DNA from: Lithospermum erythrorhizon
Lineage: Eukaryota; Streptophyta; Magnoliopsida; Boraginales; Boraginaceae
NCBI GenBank assembly: GCA_019722365.1
Contig: JADFUC010000781.1
Location: 1 to 64,000 of the forward strand
DNA: 64,000 bases
Direction: 5' to 3'
Shown: positions 24,901 to 36,286 of the stretch, piece by piece
How the letters are laid out: every line of letters begins with the position of its first letter
Numbering within the stretch: the stretch's first letter is position 1
Translations under genes and position numbers: made by a program
Notes under the pieces: model-generated
Databases searched by the model: none
What the model saw: the letters and a program-made list of their open reading frames with translations, nothing else
What the model was told of the DNA's origin: nothing

Positions 24901-26336
24901 CTTGGTGTAGCTGAAGCTTTGAATTATCTTCATAATAGAAATGATAGACCTGTAATTCACAGGGATGTAAAATCATCAAACATTCTACTATCTGATGACT
25001 ATGAGCCACAGGTAACACATCTTGAATATTTTCAAGTGGTTACTAAATTATTCATCTCTTAACCAAAAACCTTCTAACCCTTGTTTGAATGTCCAGCTCT
25101 CTGATTTTGGTCTTGCAAAGCGAGCAGCAAGCTCAACATCACACATTTCATGCACTGATGTTGCCGGAACTTTTGGGTACATTACTTTGGCAATATAAGC
25201 TTCTTATATAGATCATCAATTTCAAAAAAAAATTAAGCTCTTGAGTTATTCGTTCAGTTGCATTACCTTCACATTGTTTCCTTAAATTTTTTTGCAGTTA
25301 TTTGGCTCCTGAGTACTTCATGTATGGTAAAGTAAATGACAAGATTGATGTATATGCTTTTGGTGTGGTACTTTTTGAGCTTCTCTCAGGAAGAAAGCCA
25401 ATCTGCAGTGATTATCCAAAAGGTGAAGAGAGCCTAGTTATGTGGGTATGTTATCTTTCTCGATTTTTAATCAACTTCAACTTTGTGAATTAGGAAGGTA
25501 TATGCTGAACAGTTAGCCATTTACAGGCAAAGCCAATCATAAGTTCTGGAAAGTTCACCCAGTTACTAGATCATTGCTTAGGTAATAACTATGATTGGGA
25601 ACATTTAGAGAGGATGGTTTTGGCTGCTGCTCTTTGTATCAGACGTTCACCCAGAGCTCGACCCCAGATGAGAATTGTAAAATTTATTTTCTTAATTTTA
25701 TTTCATAATCTAATCATATCTAGCATCTTCTCTTAATCGCTTAAGCTTGCATAATACTTGTATCTTTTCTGTTTGCAGCAAGTCTCTGAATAATTTCATT
25801 CTGCTTTGTCTTAGGTCTTAAACTTATTCATTGTGATATAGTCTATAATGACTCTATCTCTTTATTGAAAGATCAAACAATTAACTCGCCCTTTTTTCCG
25901 AAAACCTATTGTTGACTCTTGTATCAAATGCTCCTCTAGTGATCTAGTTTTTGTACTCTTCTTCTTGTTTTGTAATGAAGTCATCTTATGAATTAGAAAT
26001 TTGAAAAAAAGGGTACCTCTAAAGTCTAGAGTTAAAAATTATTTTTCAATGCAGGTTTTGAAGCTCCTCCATGGTGACATTGATATAATTAAGTGGGCAA
26101 GGCTTCAAGTGAATTTCCTAGATGGTTCACGGACGAAGTTATTACCGTTTGCATCTTTAGAAGATGTTGTCGACGAGGAGACTATGTCACAGTCTAATCG
26201 ACAATCCCATCTAAATCTTGCATTGCTAGGTGTGGAGGAGGACTCGATATCAATTAGCAGCCCCGAGCGTTCTCTTTCTTTAGAAGACTATCTGAAAAGC
26301 AGGATGAGCATCTCAGTCTCATCAAGTTTTGATTAA
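21950..26336 (+). CDS. Receptor-like cytoplasmic kinase with N-terminal USP domain
   Basis: Ten exons: 21950-22136, 23083-23180, 23366-23615, 23693-24394, 24477-24725, 24848-25011, 25097-25176, 25298-25445, 25527-25676 and 26055-26336. Phases agree throughout, giving about 769 residues. Residues ~20-150 form a universal-stress-protein/adenine nucleotide alpha hydrolase-like domain ([17 protein letters not shown]). A polar Ser-rich linker follows, then a Ser/Thr kinase from ~400: glycine loop [11 protein letters not shown], Lys438 in [13 protein letters not shown] with catalytic Asp535, DFG at 553-555, and APE at 580-582. No signal peptide or membrane segment is seen, so it is soluble. This layout is that of plant RLCK-VI/USP kinases, whose substrates are mostly unknown. 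The ATG at 21950 is the first in frame. The exon 2 start is the least certain splice site because its pyrimidine tract is weak, but it restores phase and family length. Confidence 0.92.
22367..22454 (+). repeat. 44 bp tandem duplication in kinase intron 1
   Basis: The unit beginning CCCCTTATATGAATGAAATT at 22367 is repeated at 22411 with only a single-base difference seen in the segment GATAACGG/GATAAGGG. The near-identity points to a recent event. Confidence 0.9.
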
Positions 26337-27520
26337 TGGCTGGGAAAATAAAAGTCAGACATTTTTGCTGTATGATTAATCTGTACATTTCATTTGTCAT
26401 TTACATGACTAATAATGACCACTTTGAATGTTTGTTCAAGTGATAGAGTTGATGTTATATTCAGGGATTGGATGAGAGGTGGTTACAAGTTTGTTGATGT
26501 GCCCTCCTCCTCCCTGTAGTGTAGTTAGTTATCACCTTATAATGTAGAGGTCAATTCATGTTCATTGGTAAACAAATCTTAATTTCTTAACCATCAAAGT
26601 CATAGACATCAACTTTCTTTTATGACAACAGACCCATCGAATGTGTACTGGGTAGACTTCGGGTTGACGTAATAGACTGCAAATCACGGCAGTGAGGTAA
26701 ATGATAGGCTTGATCAAGAAAATGTTGATAGGAAAATTGAATTCATGACATTAGGGTACCTCTAAAGTCTAACGTCACAACCAATACCATTAGATGTCAT
26801 AAATTGGTTGGTAACACTCGATTAAAGAAAAGCAGTTATTCTCTAGGTATGTCTCTTGAATGTTTAATCTTGTTCACCCCTTTTTCATTTCTTAACACAT
26901 CTTGTCTTCGTCTTATCTACCAACACAGTCTTTTGCTTTGGTAGTAGAAAAGTATTGTATTTAATTAAACAGTTAAGTTGAACTTCAACTCAAAACAAAT
27001 TAATCAAGTTTAATAGTTTGGTAGTCTTTATTAATTTGTGTAGTAGAATACCAAAAAGTTATACTTCAGAATTATTGTAAAAATTCCAACTCATTTTTGT
27101 TGCAGTTTATATCACGATAATTTTGGATTGCTTTGTAAGTTTTTGTTTGTTCTTCATAATTAGAAGAATTAATTTGAGAACTTCAATTGCAATGTTATTC
27201 ATTTTATTAGCCTTATATCATTTACTTAGTATTGACAACAAAAAATTATGATATTTTTAGGGGAGTAAATGACAACACCATCACATTTACTTTATCATTT
27301 TTACAATTGTTTCATGTTAATATTCAGGACCAAAGTTATACACTAGCTCAACTTGCACATGCATAAGTAAATAATACTGTATAATAATTGAACTGATTGT
27401 TTGCAACATTTTCATCCTGATGATAAAGAATTTATTTATTTAATGGTACTTGCCACTACATTTGACAAAATTTTAACACTTAGAAAGAGGGTATATAATT
27501 AAAGAGTTTTAAATCAATTT
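26337..27520. other. Intergenic, convergent gene ends
   Basis: This holds the 3' region of the kinase gene and the 3' region of the minus-strand peptide gene. A GGGTACCTCTAAAGTCTA word occurs both in the last kinase intron (26010) and here (26755), a short dispersed repeat. No further gene is seen. Confidence 0.5.
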
Positions 27521-28453
27521 TTAACATCTACAATGACAAATAGAGCGAGATCCCCTACGTACGCATTGAGCTCCATTTATGGAAGAATCTTTACACCATG
27601 ACCAACACCTTCCATTTTTCTCAGAATTATCATCTACGCCATGGACACAATTGCGGATCAAGTTAGGATAATCGTGACATGACAACCCGCTACCAACAAC
27701 CACATCCTTGCAACCTTGACAAAATATCATACCAATATCAGTATTTTTTTTTTTAATATATACTTGGATAGATTTCATAACTGTCTATAATACACTTCTC
27801 AACATTTATTTGTAATAACTAATGTAAAATGTTAGCATAAAATTATAATATTGGCTACTTAGGAGATACAAACATAAAATATGAATTAGAAATGTTAGTA
27901 ACTAATGTTTTTGCACTTAAAGATTATACATCAATGCACTTAATGCTAACACGCAACACTATACACACATCCAAATAGTGTTTTTATTAGTAAAATGACT
28001 ATTTTGTTCTTAATGAAACGTCCTCAACTACTACACTTACATATAGAGGAGGGGCAAAATAGTCATTTTACCCCCAGCTACTACACTATTTGGGTGTGTG
28101 TATAACAGTTGAGACCCATTTAGCACTCTGGAATTTTGCATTATAAAAGAGGTAGCATACGTAAGAGTAAAAAGTTATACGATAAAAAATATCGTTTTAA
28201 TACCAAAAATAGGTTGAAAGTATATATGATGTTTTCATATTTTTTCTTCAAATATTATGTAACATATACAACAATATTTGAAATTTAAATGACGGTATTA
28301 AATTTAAAACAAATAAATCTTTCCCTCTGATGGAGTGAGTATAATAGTATAAATTTTTTATTAAACAACACAAATAACAATGTGAAGGTTAAGAGGATGA
28401 AAACCTATGTAAAAAATAAGTGTAAATACTAGGAGAACTGAGATGGTCTTCAT
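27521..28453 (-). CDS. Small secreted cysteine-rich (defensin-like) peptide
   Basis: Two exons on the minus strand: 28453-28405 (ATG, then a hydrophobic signal peptide MKTISVLLVFTLIFYIG) and 27714-27521. The first exon ends in phase 1 at a GT donor. The second opens after TTTTGTCAAG with the matching phase, giving 80 residues. The mature part has nine cysteines (18, 29, 39, 53, 57, 67, 76, 78, 80), including GRCWSWC and a terminal CHCRC. Signal-peptide exon, phase-1 intron and Cys-rich exon is the usual build of plant defensin-like/LCR genes. Such peptides act outside the cell in defence or in pollen-pistil and embryo signalling; which applies here is unknown. The ~690 bp intron contains a MITE. 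An odd cysteine count is unusual, so one may be free or the spacing may belong to an undescribed subgroup. It could also be a recent pseudogene if not expressed. Confidence 0.7.
27964..28100. mobile_element. 137 bp MITE, CACACAYCCAAATAGTG ends (copy A)
   Basis: Left end CACACATCCAAATAGTG and right end CACTATTTGGGTGTGTG are inverted repeats differing at one position. TA lies on both sides (27962-27963 and 28101-28102). A second inner inverted pair (TAAAATGACTATTTTG against CAAAATAGTCATTTTA) makes the element foldable. It sits inside the intron of the cysteine-rich peptide gene. Confidence 0.85.
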
Positions 28454-28841
28454 TTTATTTATGTCTATTTTATGTATTTCGAATAAAATAACTACAATTT
28501 AATGAATTGTGAAATGAAGTGTAATAGCTCAATGCCTTAGCATATCTATATTTATAGTGAAGTCTTGAGATTTTATTGAAGGGCTTTAGAATTTTGCATT
28601 TAATAAGCGTTTCTAAAATAAGCAATTGAATTTCAATAGTAATTATTTTACTTAAATAACCACGCACTAACTTTAATTTACTTGTACGTTTTAAGAATTT
28701 TGTTAAATTAAAATTTTAAAAATTTGATTTAAACCTTTTATGACATATCTGCCAAAACTGTGTAAGGAATATTTTATGAGAAATTTTGCATAGCAAAACC
28801 CTAATTCTAAAATTTTCAATTTTTAACATGAAAAAAAAAAT

Positions 28842-28854
28842 ATTTGGGTGTGTG
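28842..28854. mobile_element. Solo right terminus of the same MITE family
   Basis: ATTTGGGTGTGTG followed by TA matches the right end of copies A and B. No left end is recognisable upstream, so this is probably a truncated copy. Confidence 0.5.
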
Positions 28855-28865
28855 TATAGAAAATA

Positions 28866-28991
28866 CAGTAGAAACTCTTTAAAATAATAAAAAATTTCTA
28901 TTCCAACATTAATAAAAACAAATTAATTAATAATCGATAAATTAATACAGCTTATCGTTTCCGACATTATTAATTAAAAAAGTTTTTATTG
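28866..28991. mobile_element. Emigrant/pogo-type MITE (copy 1)
   Basis: It starts CAGTAGAAACTCTTTAAAAT after a TA and ends AAAAAGTTTTTATTG before a TA, with inner TAATCGATAAATTAATA sequence. The CAGTAAAACCTCTATAAATT terminus and internal TTAATTTATCGA words are those I know from Emigrant-like MITEs. 126 bp, partly decayed. Confidence 0.7.
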
Positions 28992-29819
28992 TATTTTTTA
29001 TAGTTAGTTTTAGAATAATTCTCAACCACATTCTAGTGCAATAATGAGAATCAGTGCTCGAGAATGAATTCTTTCATTAGAACAACCTTGTCTGCGATGC
29101 GAGTGGGGTTGAATGCTTGTCAAAGTGATTTCATACTTATGTGTATTGAGGATGGGTAGTGTAGAGCCATATGTTGAGGGGTTTGACCATTTTCGAGAAT
29201 CGAGATCCTTGACCTCGATTGTCCGAATAGCCTTGAACATTAGATCGTTCGATTATCTCGGTTTTACCGTATTTTTAAACTGAACCTTGGTGATTTAAGG
29301 TGAGTAAATATTTGAGAAAACATTCTATCCCTTGCATGCGCTACTATGTCAGCGCTCAGAAAACGGTGTTAAGTTGTTAACAAGACATGGAAATGACTTT
29401 TTTGTCCACACTTTATTGTAAGTCTAGTATTTGAGAAAGTTTCATTTTAGACTATCTCACAGTAGAGGCATCCAAATCTGTGATTACGTCAGTTAATGTA
29501 GCGTTGTCAGATCTGCATTATCTTTTAACCTCCAGTGGGCGTCTGGCAATTCGACTTGTCTGCTTTCCATGCTTTACATAGTATATATACGTTATCTTCA
29601 TATTTAGATTTATCATATTGTTATTTTTCTGAATTAATTAAGTATGAGCTTAAATAATAGATCATTTTATTAAATAATTAATATATGAAAATATAAAATA
29701 ATTATTAAATTCTACCAAATTTAATTATTTAAAATATAAAAAATCAACGATCGTGATTTTAAATAGCGAGAAGATAAATTAAGCGTCTGCTTAATTATTA
29801 AAGAAGAAAAAAAACCGAC
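28992..29819. other. Intergenic, nothing recognised
   Basis: AT-rich DNA with no coding or RNA signal. It may include the downstream end of the Harbinger relic, but I could not identify its terminal repeat. Confidence 0.4.
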
Positions 29820-30963
29820 TGAGCGTTGATAAATTAAGCGTCAAATTTAGGCCGTTCCGAACTTTTGCCAAATATGCTCCGTAAGATCATAAGCCCCGAT
29901 TGAAGATGTTGGAATTTTTTTATCCGGGTTAATTTAGTATGAATGTCAGAATCGGATCTTCCTTGAACATGTACTTGAAATTGAGGTACTTGAGCATGTT
30001 TGGCGAATTGAGCGATATTTAGAGGTACGCCCATTTGAAGGTTCGGAAGTCGGCATTGCCCGGCTACAGAATATAATATCCTTTGGCTAAATCCTCAAAC
30101 ATCATATTGTGTAAAATGATGCATGCAGGCATTATCTTTGATAAGTTGTTTAATTCCCAAATTCTAGCTAGTTGGCGAATGATAGCAAAGCGATGCTTAT
30201 AGAACCCCCGAATGCGTTCCACGTCAACTTTCTACATTATTCTTGTTGTTTGACAAATAATTGGGCCTTTTCACTTGTAGGGATATTGAGTAATTGGATA
30301 AACCCACGAGCCATTTTGGGATGATTCCGTCTGTAGAGATGATATGCAGGTGTATTGTGACCGTTAATGATTGTAATTTACTTGAAGCTTCGCTTTGCAT
30401 TCCGTCTTAAATCGGAGCCGTGACTTTATATCATTAAATGTACTGGCACATACTGAAGAATGCATGCCGTATCAAATAGGAGTGAATTCACTTGAGAATG
30501 ACCGTTGTTGTTCACTTTGCTTGTACTGATAAGCTAAACGCGCGACACTTGGGATAATTTTTCCATTACCCCGATGCATGCGATCAATACTGATTATTCC
30601 GGGAAAACCTGTTATTGACCAGCGTGGAATTAGTCTGTAACAAATCTTCCCTCAGTTGGCTTCATAAATATTCGTTTCTCAAATATGGATATAATCCGCC
30701 TACTTTAAGTGTGCGGTGGTTTCTCGATCTTGACATCTTCGTCAGAAGCATCTGTTGACTCCATAGGCTAACGTTCATACTTGTTGATTACAACACTTTT
30801 GAAGAGGTGATAGACCAAGTTTTTTCGAATTATTTCTCCTTTGAGTGAAGTATATATCGTAATTTGATATAGAGTTTACGATTCGTAAAAATAGTGGTCT
30901 TTGCATGCGATATCTCTTATGAAATTGGTGGTCAGTGTATGTAGGAGATTGACAGTAAATCAC
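29820..30963 (-). pseudogene. PIF/Harbinger transposase (HARBI1-like nuclease), dead
   Basis: Read on the minus strand from ~30960: a start like CQSPTYTDHQFHKRYRMQRP, then LFLRIVNSISNYDIYF and GLSPLQKC, which is the opening of plant HARBI1-like transposases. After a region with deletions, the later part is recognisable in broken frames at 30420-30200 (VNFTVNGH, YRRNHPKMARGFI, EKAQLFVKQQE, RKLTWNAFG, matching the family's RKDVERAFG). It ends near 30100 with AACMHHFTQYDV-like sequence in place of the usual ACIILHNM. Many stops are present and the middle of the DDE domain is missing. Neighbouring minus-strand debris at 34430-35400 may be its accessory ORF. Confidence 0.8.
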
Positions 30964-31204
30964 TGAGCCTTTGATGTCGCATTTAGTAGAATCTCTTGAT
31001 ATGTATGTCCTAGATTGAGATTCATTACTTGAAGTTTGTAATTCTTCGAGTAGTCTTTGTTGATGGTTGAGTACTTGATTCCATGAGTCCGTTCTAGATT
31101 AGACTCTTCAAAATCGAAATCATATGATGGTGGTTCCATTTTATGGATATAGGAGATTTTAGATTGGTGTAATATTTCATTCTCAATGTGTTGAATTTAT
31201 AATA

Positions 31205-34176
31205 CTCCCTACATCCCATATTGTAAGGGGTGTTTGACTTTTTCCTATTTTTATCAATAGTGTTTAATAAAATAGAAAATTTCAATTTACCCTCTAATCA
31301 AATTAGGCCCCTAATTTGAAGGACCACACAAATCCCGCGTGAATTATGCTCACAACTCGATAAGCTTAGGCGGACATGTGAAATACCAAATCTGATGGAG
31401 TGGGAACTAAATCATGATTACAAACACTTCTCACGAATCTTTTAAAAGTCTTCAATTAAAAAAAACTCAAACCTTCCGGTTTACTCGAGTAAAAGATTAG
31501 ATCCTGAAAACTTATCATAGCAGAATTAGGATTCTATACTTTTTTACAATTTGAAAAGGTCCACTTTTTGATGCTTAAAATGTAAAAAATGGTTGTTAAT
31601 TCCAGGAAAAGTTAACCAATAGAAACTTAACTTTATTTTGTTTCAATCTTGTCATGTTTAATAATTATTTTTGATGTCGTTAACTAAATTAACTAAATTA
31701 TGTTCATTGATATAGAAAGTTGTGATGTTTGGCTTAAGAATTCTTGTTAATTGATGGTGTAACATGTGATATGTATTCCTTGTCAATAAGTACTAACAAA
31801 GATATTTTTTTTTCTAGAATCAAGACCTTATGGAATCAATTTCTCAACCATCAAACAAACGAAATCATCTAAGCATCGAGGCCAAGCGGCATCTTTTTGA
31901 GCAGTTGATCTTGATGTATAATGGTAATAAATTGAAGCATGGCTAAATAAAGATGCTTGCTCAAAGTTACTCCGTAAGCACCAAAACTGTAAGCAAGATT
32001 TGGAGCAAAGCTAAATTGTTCATCGCTAATGGAAATATGGTTGAATTATCAAGTAATCTTGTGAAAGGGGTTAGTAGAAAGCGTATCCAAGTTGATCTCG
32101 AGAAGGTGAAGGAAATTCCATTACGATTCCGTAAAAGCATTATGGACTTATCAATTGCTTTGGGAATTTCAAAATCTACACTTCATAGGAGAATCAAAGA
32201 GGGTGCACTAAGACGGCATTCAAATGCTATTAAACCACAATTAACTGAAGAAAATAAGAGAGCCCGGTTGTGCTTTTGTATGTCGATGCTTGAGGTACGG
32301 AGTCTTACCAATAGTTCAACTCTATCAACAACATTCTTGGAGATGTATGATCGTGTGGTAATTGATGAGAAGTGGTTTTATGTCACAAGACTCCGAAAAA
32401 TATTATTTACTCCCTAGACAAAATGAGCCTTACCACACTTGTAAAAGTAAGCGGTTTATCCCGAAAGTTATGTTTTTAGCTGCAGTGGCTAGGCCTTGGT
32501 TTGACATGATTGGTAATGTGTTGTTCCATGGAAAAATAGGAATCTTTCCTTTTATTTTTCAGGAGCCGGCTAAAAGAAACAGTAAGAATCGAGCAGCAGG
32601 TACCTTAGTAACAAAATCTATCTTTTCTATAACTCAAGATGTCATACGATCATACTTACTTGAGAAGGTAGTTCCAACAATAAAAGATAAATGGCCATGT
32701 TGCAGTCGAACATCTACAATTTATATTCAGCAGGATAATGCGAGACCTCATATTGACCCATTAGATGATAAGCTTCTTGCAGTAGCACAAGGAGATGGTT
32801 TTGACATACGATTGACTTTCCAACACCCTAATAGCCCGGACTTGAATGTACTCGATTTGGGATATTTTAGAGCTATCCAATCATTACAATATCGTGAAGA
32901 TCTGAAAACAAGACGAGCTTGTAGCCGATGTGATCAAATCTTTCGAAGAGCTATCGCCAACCTCTCTAAATCGTGTTTTCTTAACTTTTCAAGAATGCAT
33001 GATTGAAGTTATGAAATGTAAGGGAGGAAATAATTACAAAATTCCACACATGAAGAAAAGTAATTTGGAGAAAGAATGTTGTCTTCCAATTACTTTGTCA
33101 TGTGATTTTGAACTTTTGCAGTAAGTGAAAGAACACCTTAAATCCTAAAGGTGGCCGAGCTACTGCAATGATGATAATAGTTGCTTTGAGTATATGGTTT
33201 TGTGTTATGCTAGTAAGCAGTGTTGTACATATATTGTATGACTTATTTTTTGATCATGAGTTTTGGTTTTGGTAAGAATGTCATAGTGGTAAATACTCTT
33301 TTTTGGATTTCGGTAATGTGAAGTTGATTATAATGTATATCTGCTCCTTTGTCGAGAATGAACTTCGTAGTGTTAATCTCATACTGATTTTGGTAAATAT
33401 GAAGATGGTTATAATGGTGTTAAACTTACATTCTTCCTTAAATTACGGTTTTACTTTTAAATTGTGATGCTTAATCAACATGACTCAGAACACTTTAAAC
33501 AATATTGATATTCCTTGAACATGTACTTTGCCAGAAACCATATTTGTTATGCGCGCCGGGATTAACTCAGTTTTCAGTGCGTGGGAGCTTAAATGCTTTC
33601 GTAGTCGGTGTAAATTAACCCACAACTAAATCTGCCCCGAAGTTAGAACTTTATCATTGTTGATCGGGGCCTTAACTTGTTTTCACATTATCCTTTGCCT
33701 GGCATTCTTTTCAAAATCTACGCGTAACACGGGTCTTGAGTAGAGCCATGACTTACCCACGTAAGCACAAATTGTGTTTTTGATGGGCTTAACTTGCGAA
33801 ATCTTAAACAAAGTGTAGGTTTACCTTTATGCATAGAAATGGGTTTGAGCATAAAGGAATCGGTTTCCATGACCTGTACATTTTGTTCAATTTGATCTTG
33901 AAGAACTTGAGAAAATGAAAGAGTGGGGTTTGAGTTAGACCTTAAACCTCGCCCAAACAAAGGGAGGAGGAACATTACCGCCTGGCGGTAATTCTTGTAA
34001 AGAGAGATATCGTTTTGTTCGAATGCGAATGATTATCATTGATGTTCATTCGTATGGGCTAATCTATAAGGAGTAAATTAGATATTTTAGAAATTTAAAT
34101 TTTGAAATGGTCAAAGAAAGCTTAAAATAGAGTTTTCATTTAAGGAAATATCCGCTTCTGATATATTTATGGAGAG
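31205..34176 (+). mobile_element. Mariner-like element (copy 2), younger than copy 1
   Basis: The left end CTCCCTACATCCCATATTGT at 31205 follows a TA. The right end is degraded (ATATTTATGGAGAG, finishing at 34176) and precedes TA at 34177-34178. The subterminal TTCATTTAAGGAAATATC before it matches what is expected at such an end. The transposase (31830-33124) is nearly intact. Positions 33540-34020 look foreign to the element (see findings) and may be a later insertion. Confidence 0.75.
31830..33124 (+). pseudogene. Mariner-like transposase, nearly intact (copy 2)
   Basis: From ATG 31830 (MESISQPSNKRN) the frame hits a stop at about 31945, reopens at 31953, and runs through the HTH region (SRKRIQVDLEKVKEIPLRFR, GISKSTLHRRIKEGALRR) to VVIDEKWF (first catalytic Asp). 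A frameshift near 32385 then moves it to the frame with DSEKYYLLP, YIQQDNARPH (second Asp) and PDLNVLDLGYF (third Asp). That gives the D..D39D spacing of plant mariners. A second frameshift near 32910 leads to the last segment (SFEELSPTSLNRVFLTFQEC, YKIPHMKKSN) and the stop at 33124. One stop and two frameshifts are therefore the only lesions I can see. All three catalytic acids are kept. Confidence 0.9.
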
Positions 34177-34178
34177 TA

Positions 34179-36040
34179 TGTGATTCTGACTCACAACACC
34201 AATTTAACTAGAATGAATTAAAAGATAAGGCATGGAAGATAATTAAATCTTGTAAAAGTATGCTATTTACATGACTTGAAATTAGAATATTTACATTTCG
34301 AGAGAGCCTTTAAAAGAATGTGTTTGAAAAATATGTACAAGAAACATTAAAATAGTAAGATACTCAAATAAAACATAAAATACTAAACATTAAACATTGA
34401 ACATTAAACATTAAAATAGTCGGCGTTCAAACTAATTATTCAACGACCAAGCAGTTTAATGCGCTTACGTTTGCTAGTTACTTTCAGTCTCGTCGAATCG
34501 TTTCTACTGCCAATGTTACTTGTAGGCTCCATTTTTAACGCGTCATAGTTTATTTTTTAGCATTCTTGACCTATTGCATGATTTTTAATTGTTGTTCTTT
34601 TTAATAGCCAAGCTCTTTGGATCCGCTATGATTTTCGAATATTCATCTTGATAATAAGTTTGATCTCTTTGCCTTAGAAGGCCTTTGACTTTTAACATTT
34701 GCGTCCTACGCCCAGGCGATTCAGAAGAAGTTTGGGGATGGGATATTATCGGCTTCTTTCTTCCTCTTTATTCACTCTTTTTAGCCGGATGCAGGATTAG
34801 TTTCACCCAGCGAATAACTCTTGAGCTCTTTTCATGTTATCGTCGACCCGGCTTTCGTTCTCGCCTGCGATAATGCTTTTTTGGGTGGTCGCTGACCCAA
34901 TCTGATTTTTTATTACAGGCTCGCTGACATTGACTCTTGCATTGTTGTCGAGGACACATAAGGACTGCGGAGAATGCTCGTTCGGATATGTTGTAATTTT
35001 TATTTGAAGTTATCTCTTTTTACGTTACCCGATTCCTTGTCATTCTTTGAAGAAAATATCCGATTAAACGACAATTTATTTTGCTAAACTTCTTTATTGG
35101 ACTTACTTGTTGTGTTAGACAAAAAGCGTATTGGGTATCGCTTTGATAAATATTTCCTAAAGAGATTTTATCTGATGATCCCATTTATTAATTGCTCATT
35201 ATTTTGAGTATTCATATTGGAAAAACCAATCAAATTATTTTCTCCACTTTGTTGACCAAATTACATATACGGAAAGTGAGGATATTATCTGAAATTTGGT
35301 GGCATCATCACGTAGAGGGTGAAAATTTGGAAGCGTGCCCGTATTTTGAGAATTTTAAGGCTTTATTCGTGGCGTTTTGTGGTTGATTTGGGAAATAAAG
35401 TTTGATGAAAAACAAAATTTGTGATTATGATCAGATTTTAATAGTAAATAAGATTTAAAAATGGATTGAAAAGATGATAATAATGTGGAAAGGCCGAGAT
35501 TTCTTTTGTGTCAAATGAGGTGGCTTGGTCTCTGTTATAAGATGGTAAAAGTGTGAAATGATGATATAATTTTTTATTTTTTTAATGTCAAATTATTCTA
35601 AAAAAATCAATTTAAAATCGAAAATAATTGATGTCATCGAATCAATCACGATTCGCGATAGTGTAAAAAATATGATGGGCCAAAATGAGTAGTCTGTGTT
35701 CTTATGCAGGCCCGTAAGTGAAAAAAGCACCTTCATGCTTTAGATCCTGTGATTAGTACCCAACGTCTGTAATAATTTGGCCAGTGGTCTTAGACGTTTT
35801 TTGCTCTGAAATGTGTAGAATGGTCCAGGATATATTGAATATATCCCACTATATTTCAAATAGACTTGCCCCTTCAAATAATTCTCTATTATGATTTAGG
35901 AGTCATCTTGGCATTTGTCCTATCAAAAGGTAGTCTTAGGGGTAAAATAGTAATTTCATGACCTTATTAATAGTGTTTGGAATGTGCTTTTAGTCCCACT
36001 CGCCCGCCACTTAACTAGCACTCATCACTTCAACTCCTTT
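34179..36040. other. Gene-free stretch, possible Harbinger ORF1 debris
   Basis: No intact gene. On the minus strand, 34870-34600 gives broken frames with RVDDNMKRAQELF and YYQDEYSKIIADPKSL, faintly like the Myb/trihelix accessory ORF of plant Harbinger elements. If so, the mariner copy 2 lies between the two halves of one Harbinger element. Positions 35400-36000 are the gamma-tubulin upstream region with no clear motif. Confidence 0.3.
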
Positions 36041-36286
36041 AGAGATAAGTGCTAAGATTAGAAAAGCGCTAGCTTTGTGCAGTTCTCCAGAGCAAAGTGC
36101 TAGGTTTGTGTAATCCTAGAGAAAAAAGCGCTATGTTAGTGCAATCCTAAAGAAAAAAACGCTATATTTGTAATCCTAAATAGAAAAGTGCTAGATTTCT
36201 GAAAGAGATAAGTGCTAGGTTTGTGTATTCTTGAAAACAAAAGTGCTATATTTGTACATTACTAAAGAGAAAAGTTCTAGCTTCCA
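36041..36286 (+). repeat. Nine-unit short tandem repeat in the gamma-tubulin leader
   Basis: Units of 24-33 bp with the consensus AAAAGYGCTAGRTTTGTG plus YAATCCTAAAGAG run from 36041 to the base before the ATG. The GTGCTA/GCGCTA core occurs about nine times (for example near 36050, 36065, 36099, 36128, 36161, 36189, 36211, 36243 and, as GTTCTA, 36274). They are diverged but in one orientation. Because the array reaches the start codon, most of it probably lies in the 5'UTR or core promoter. Confidence 0.85.
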
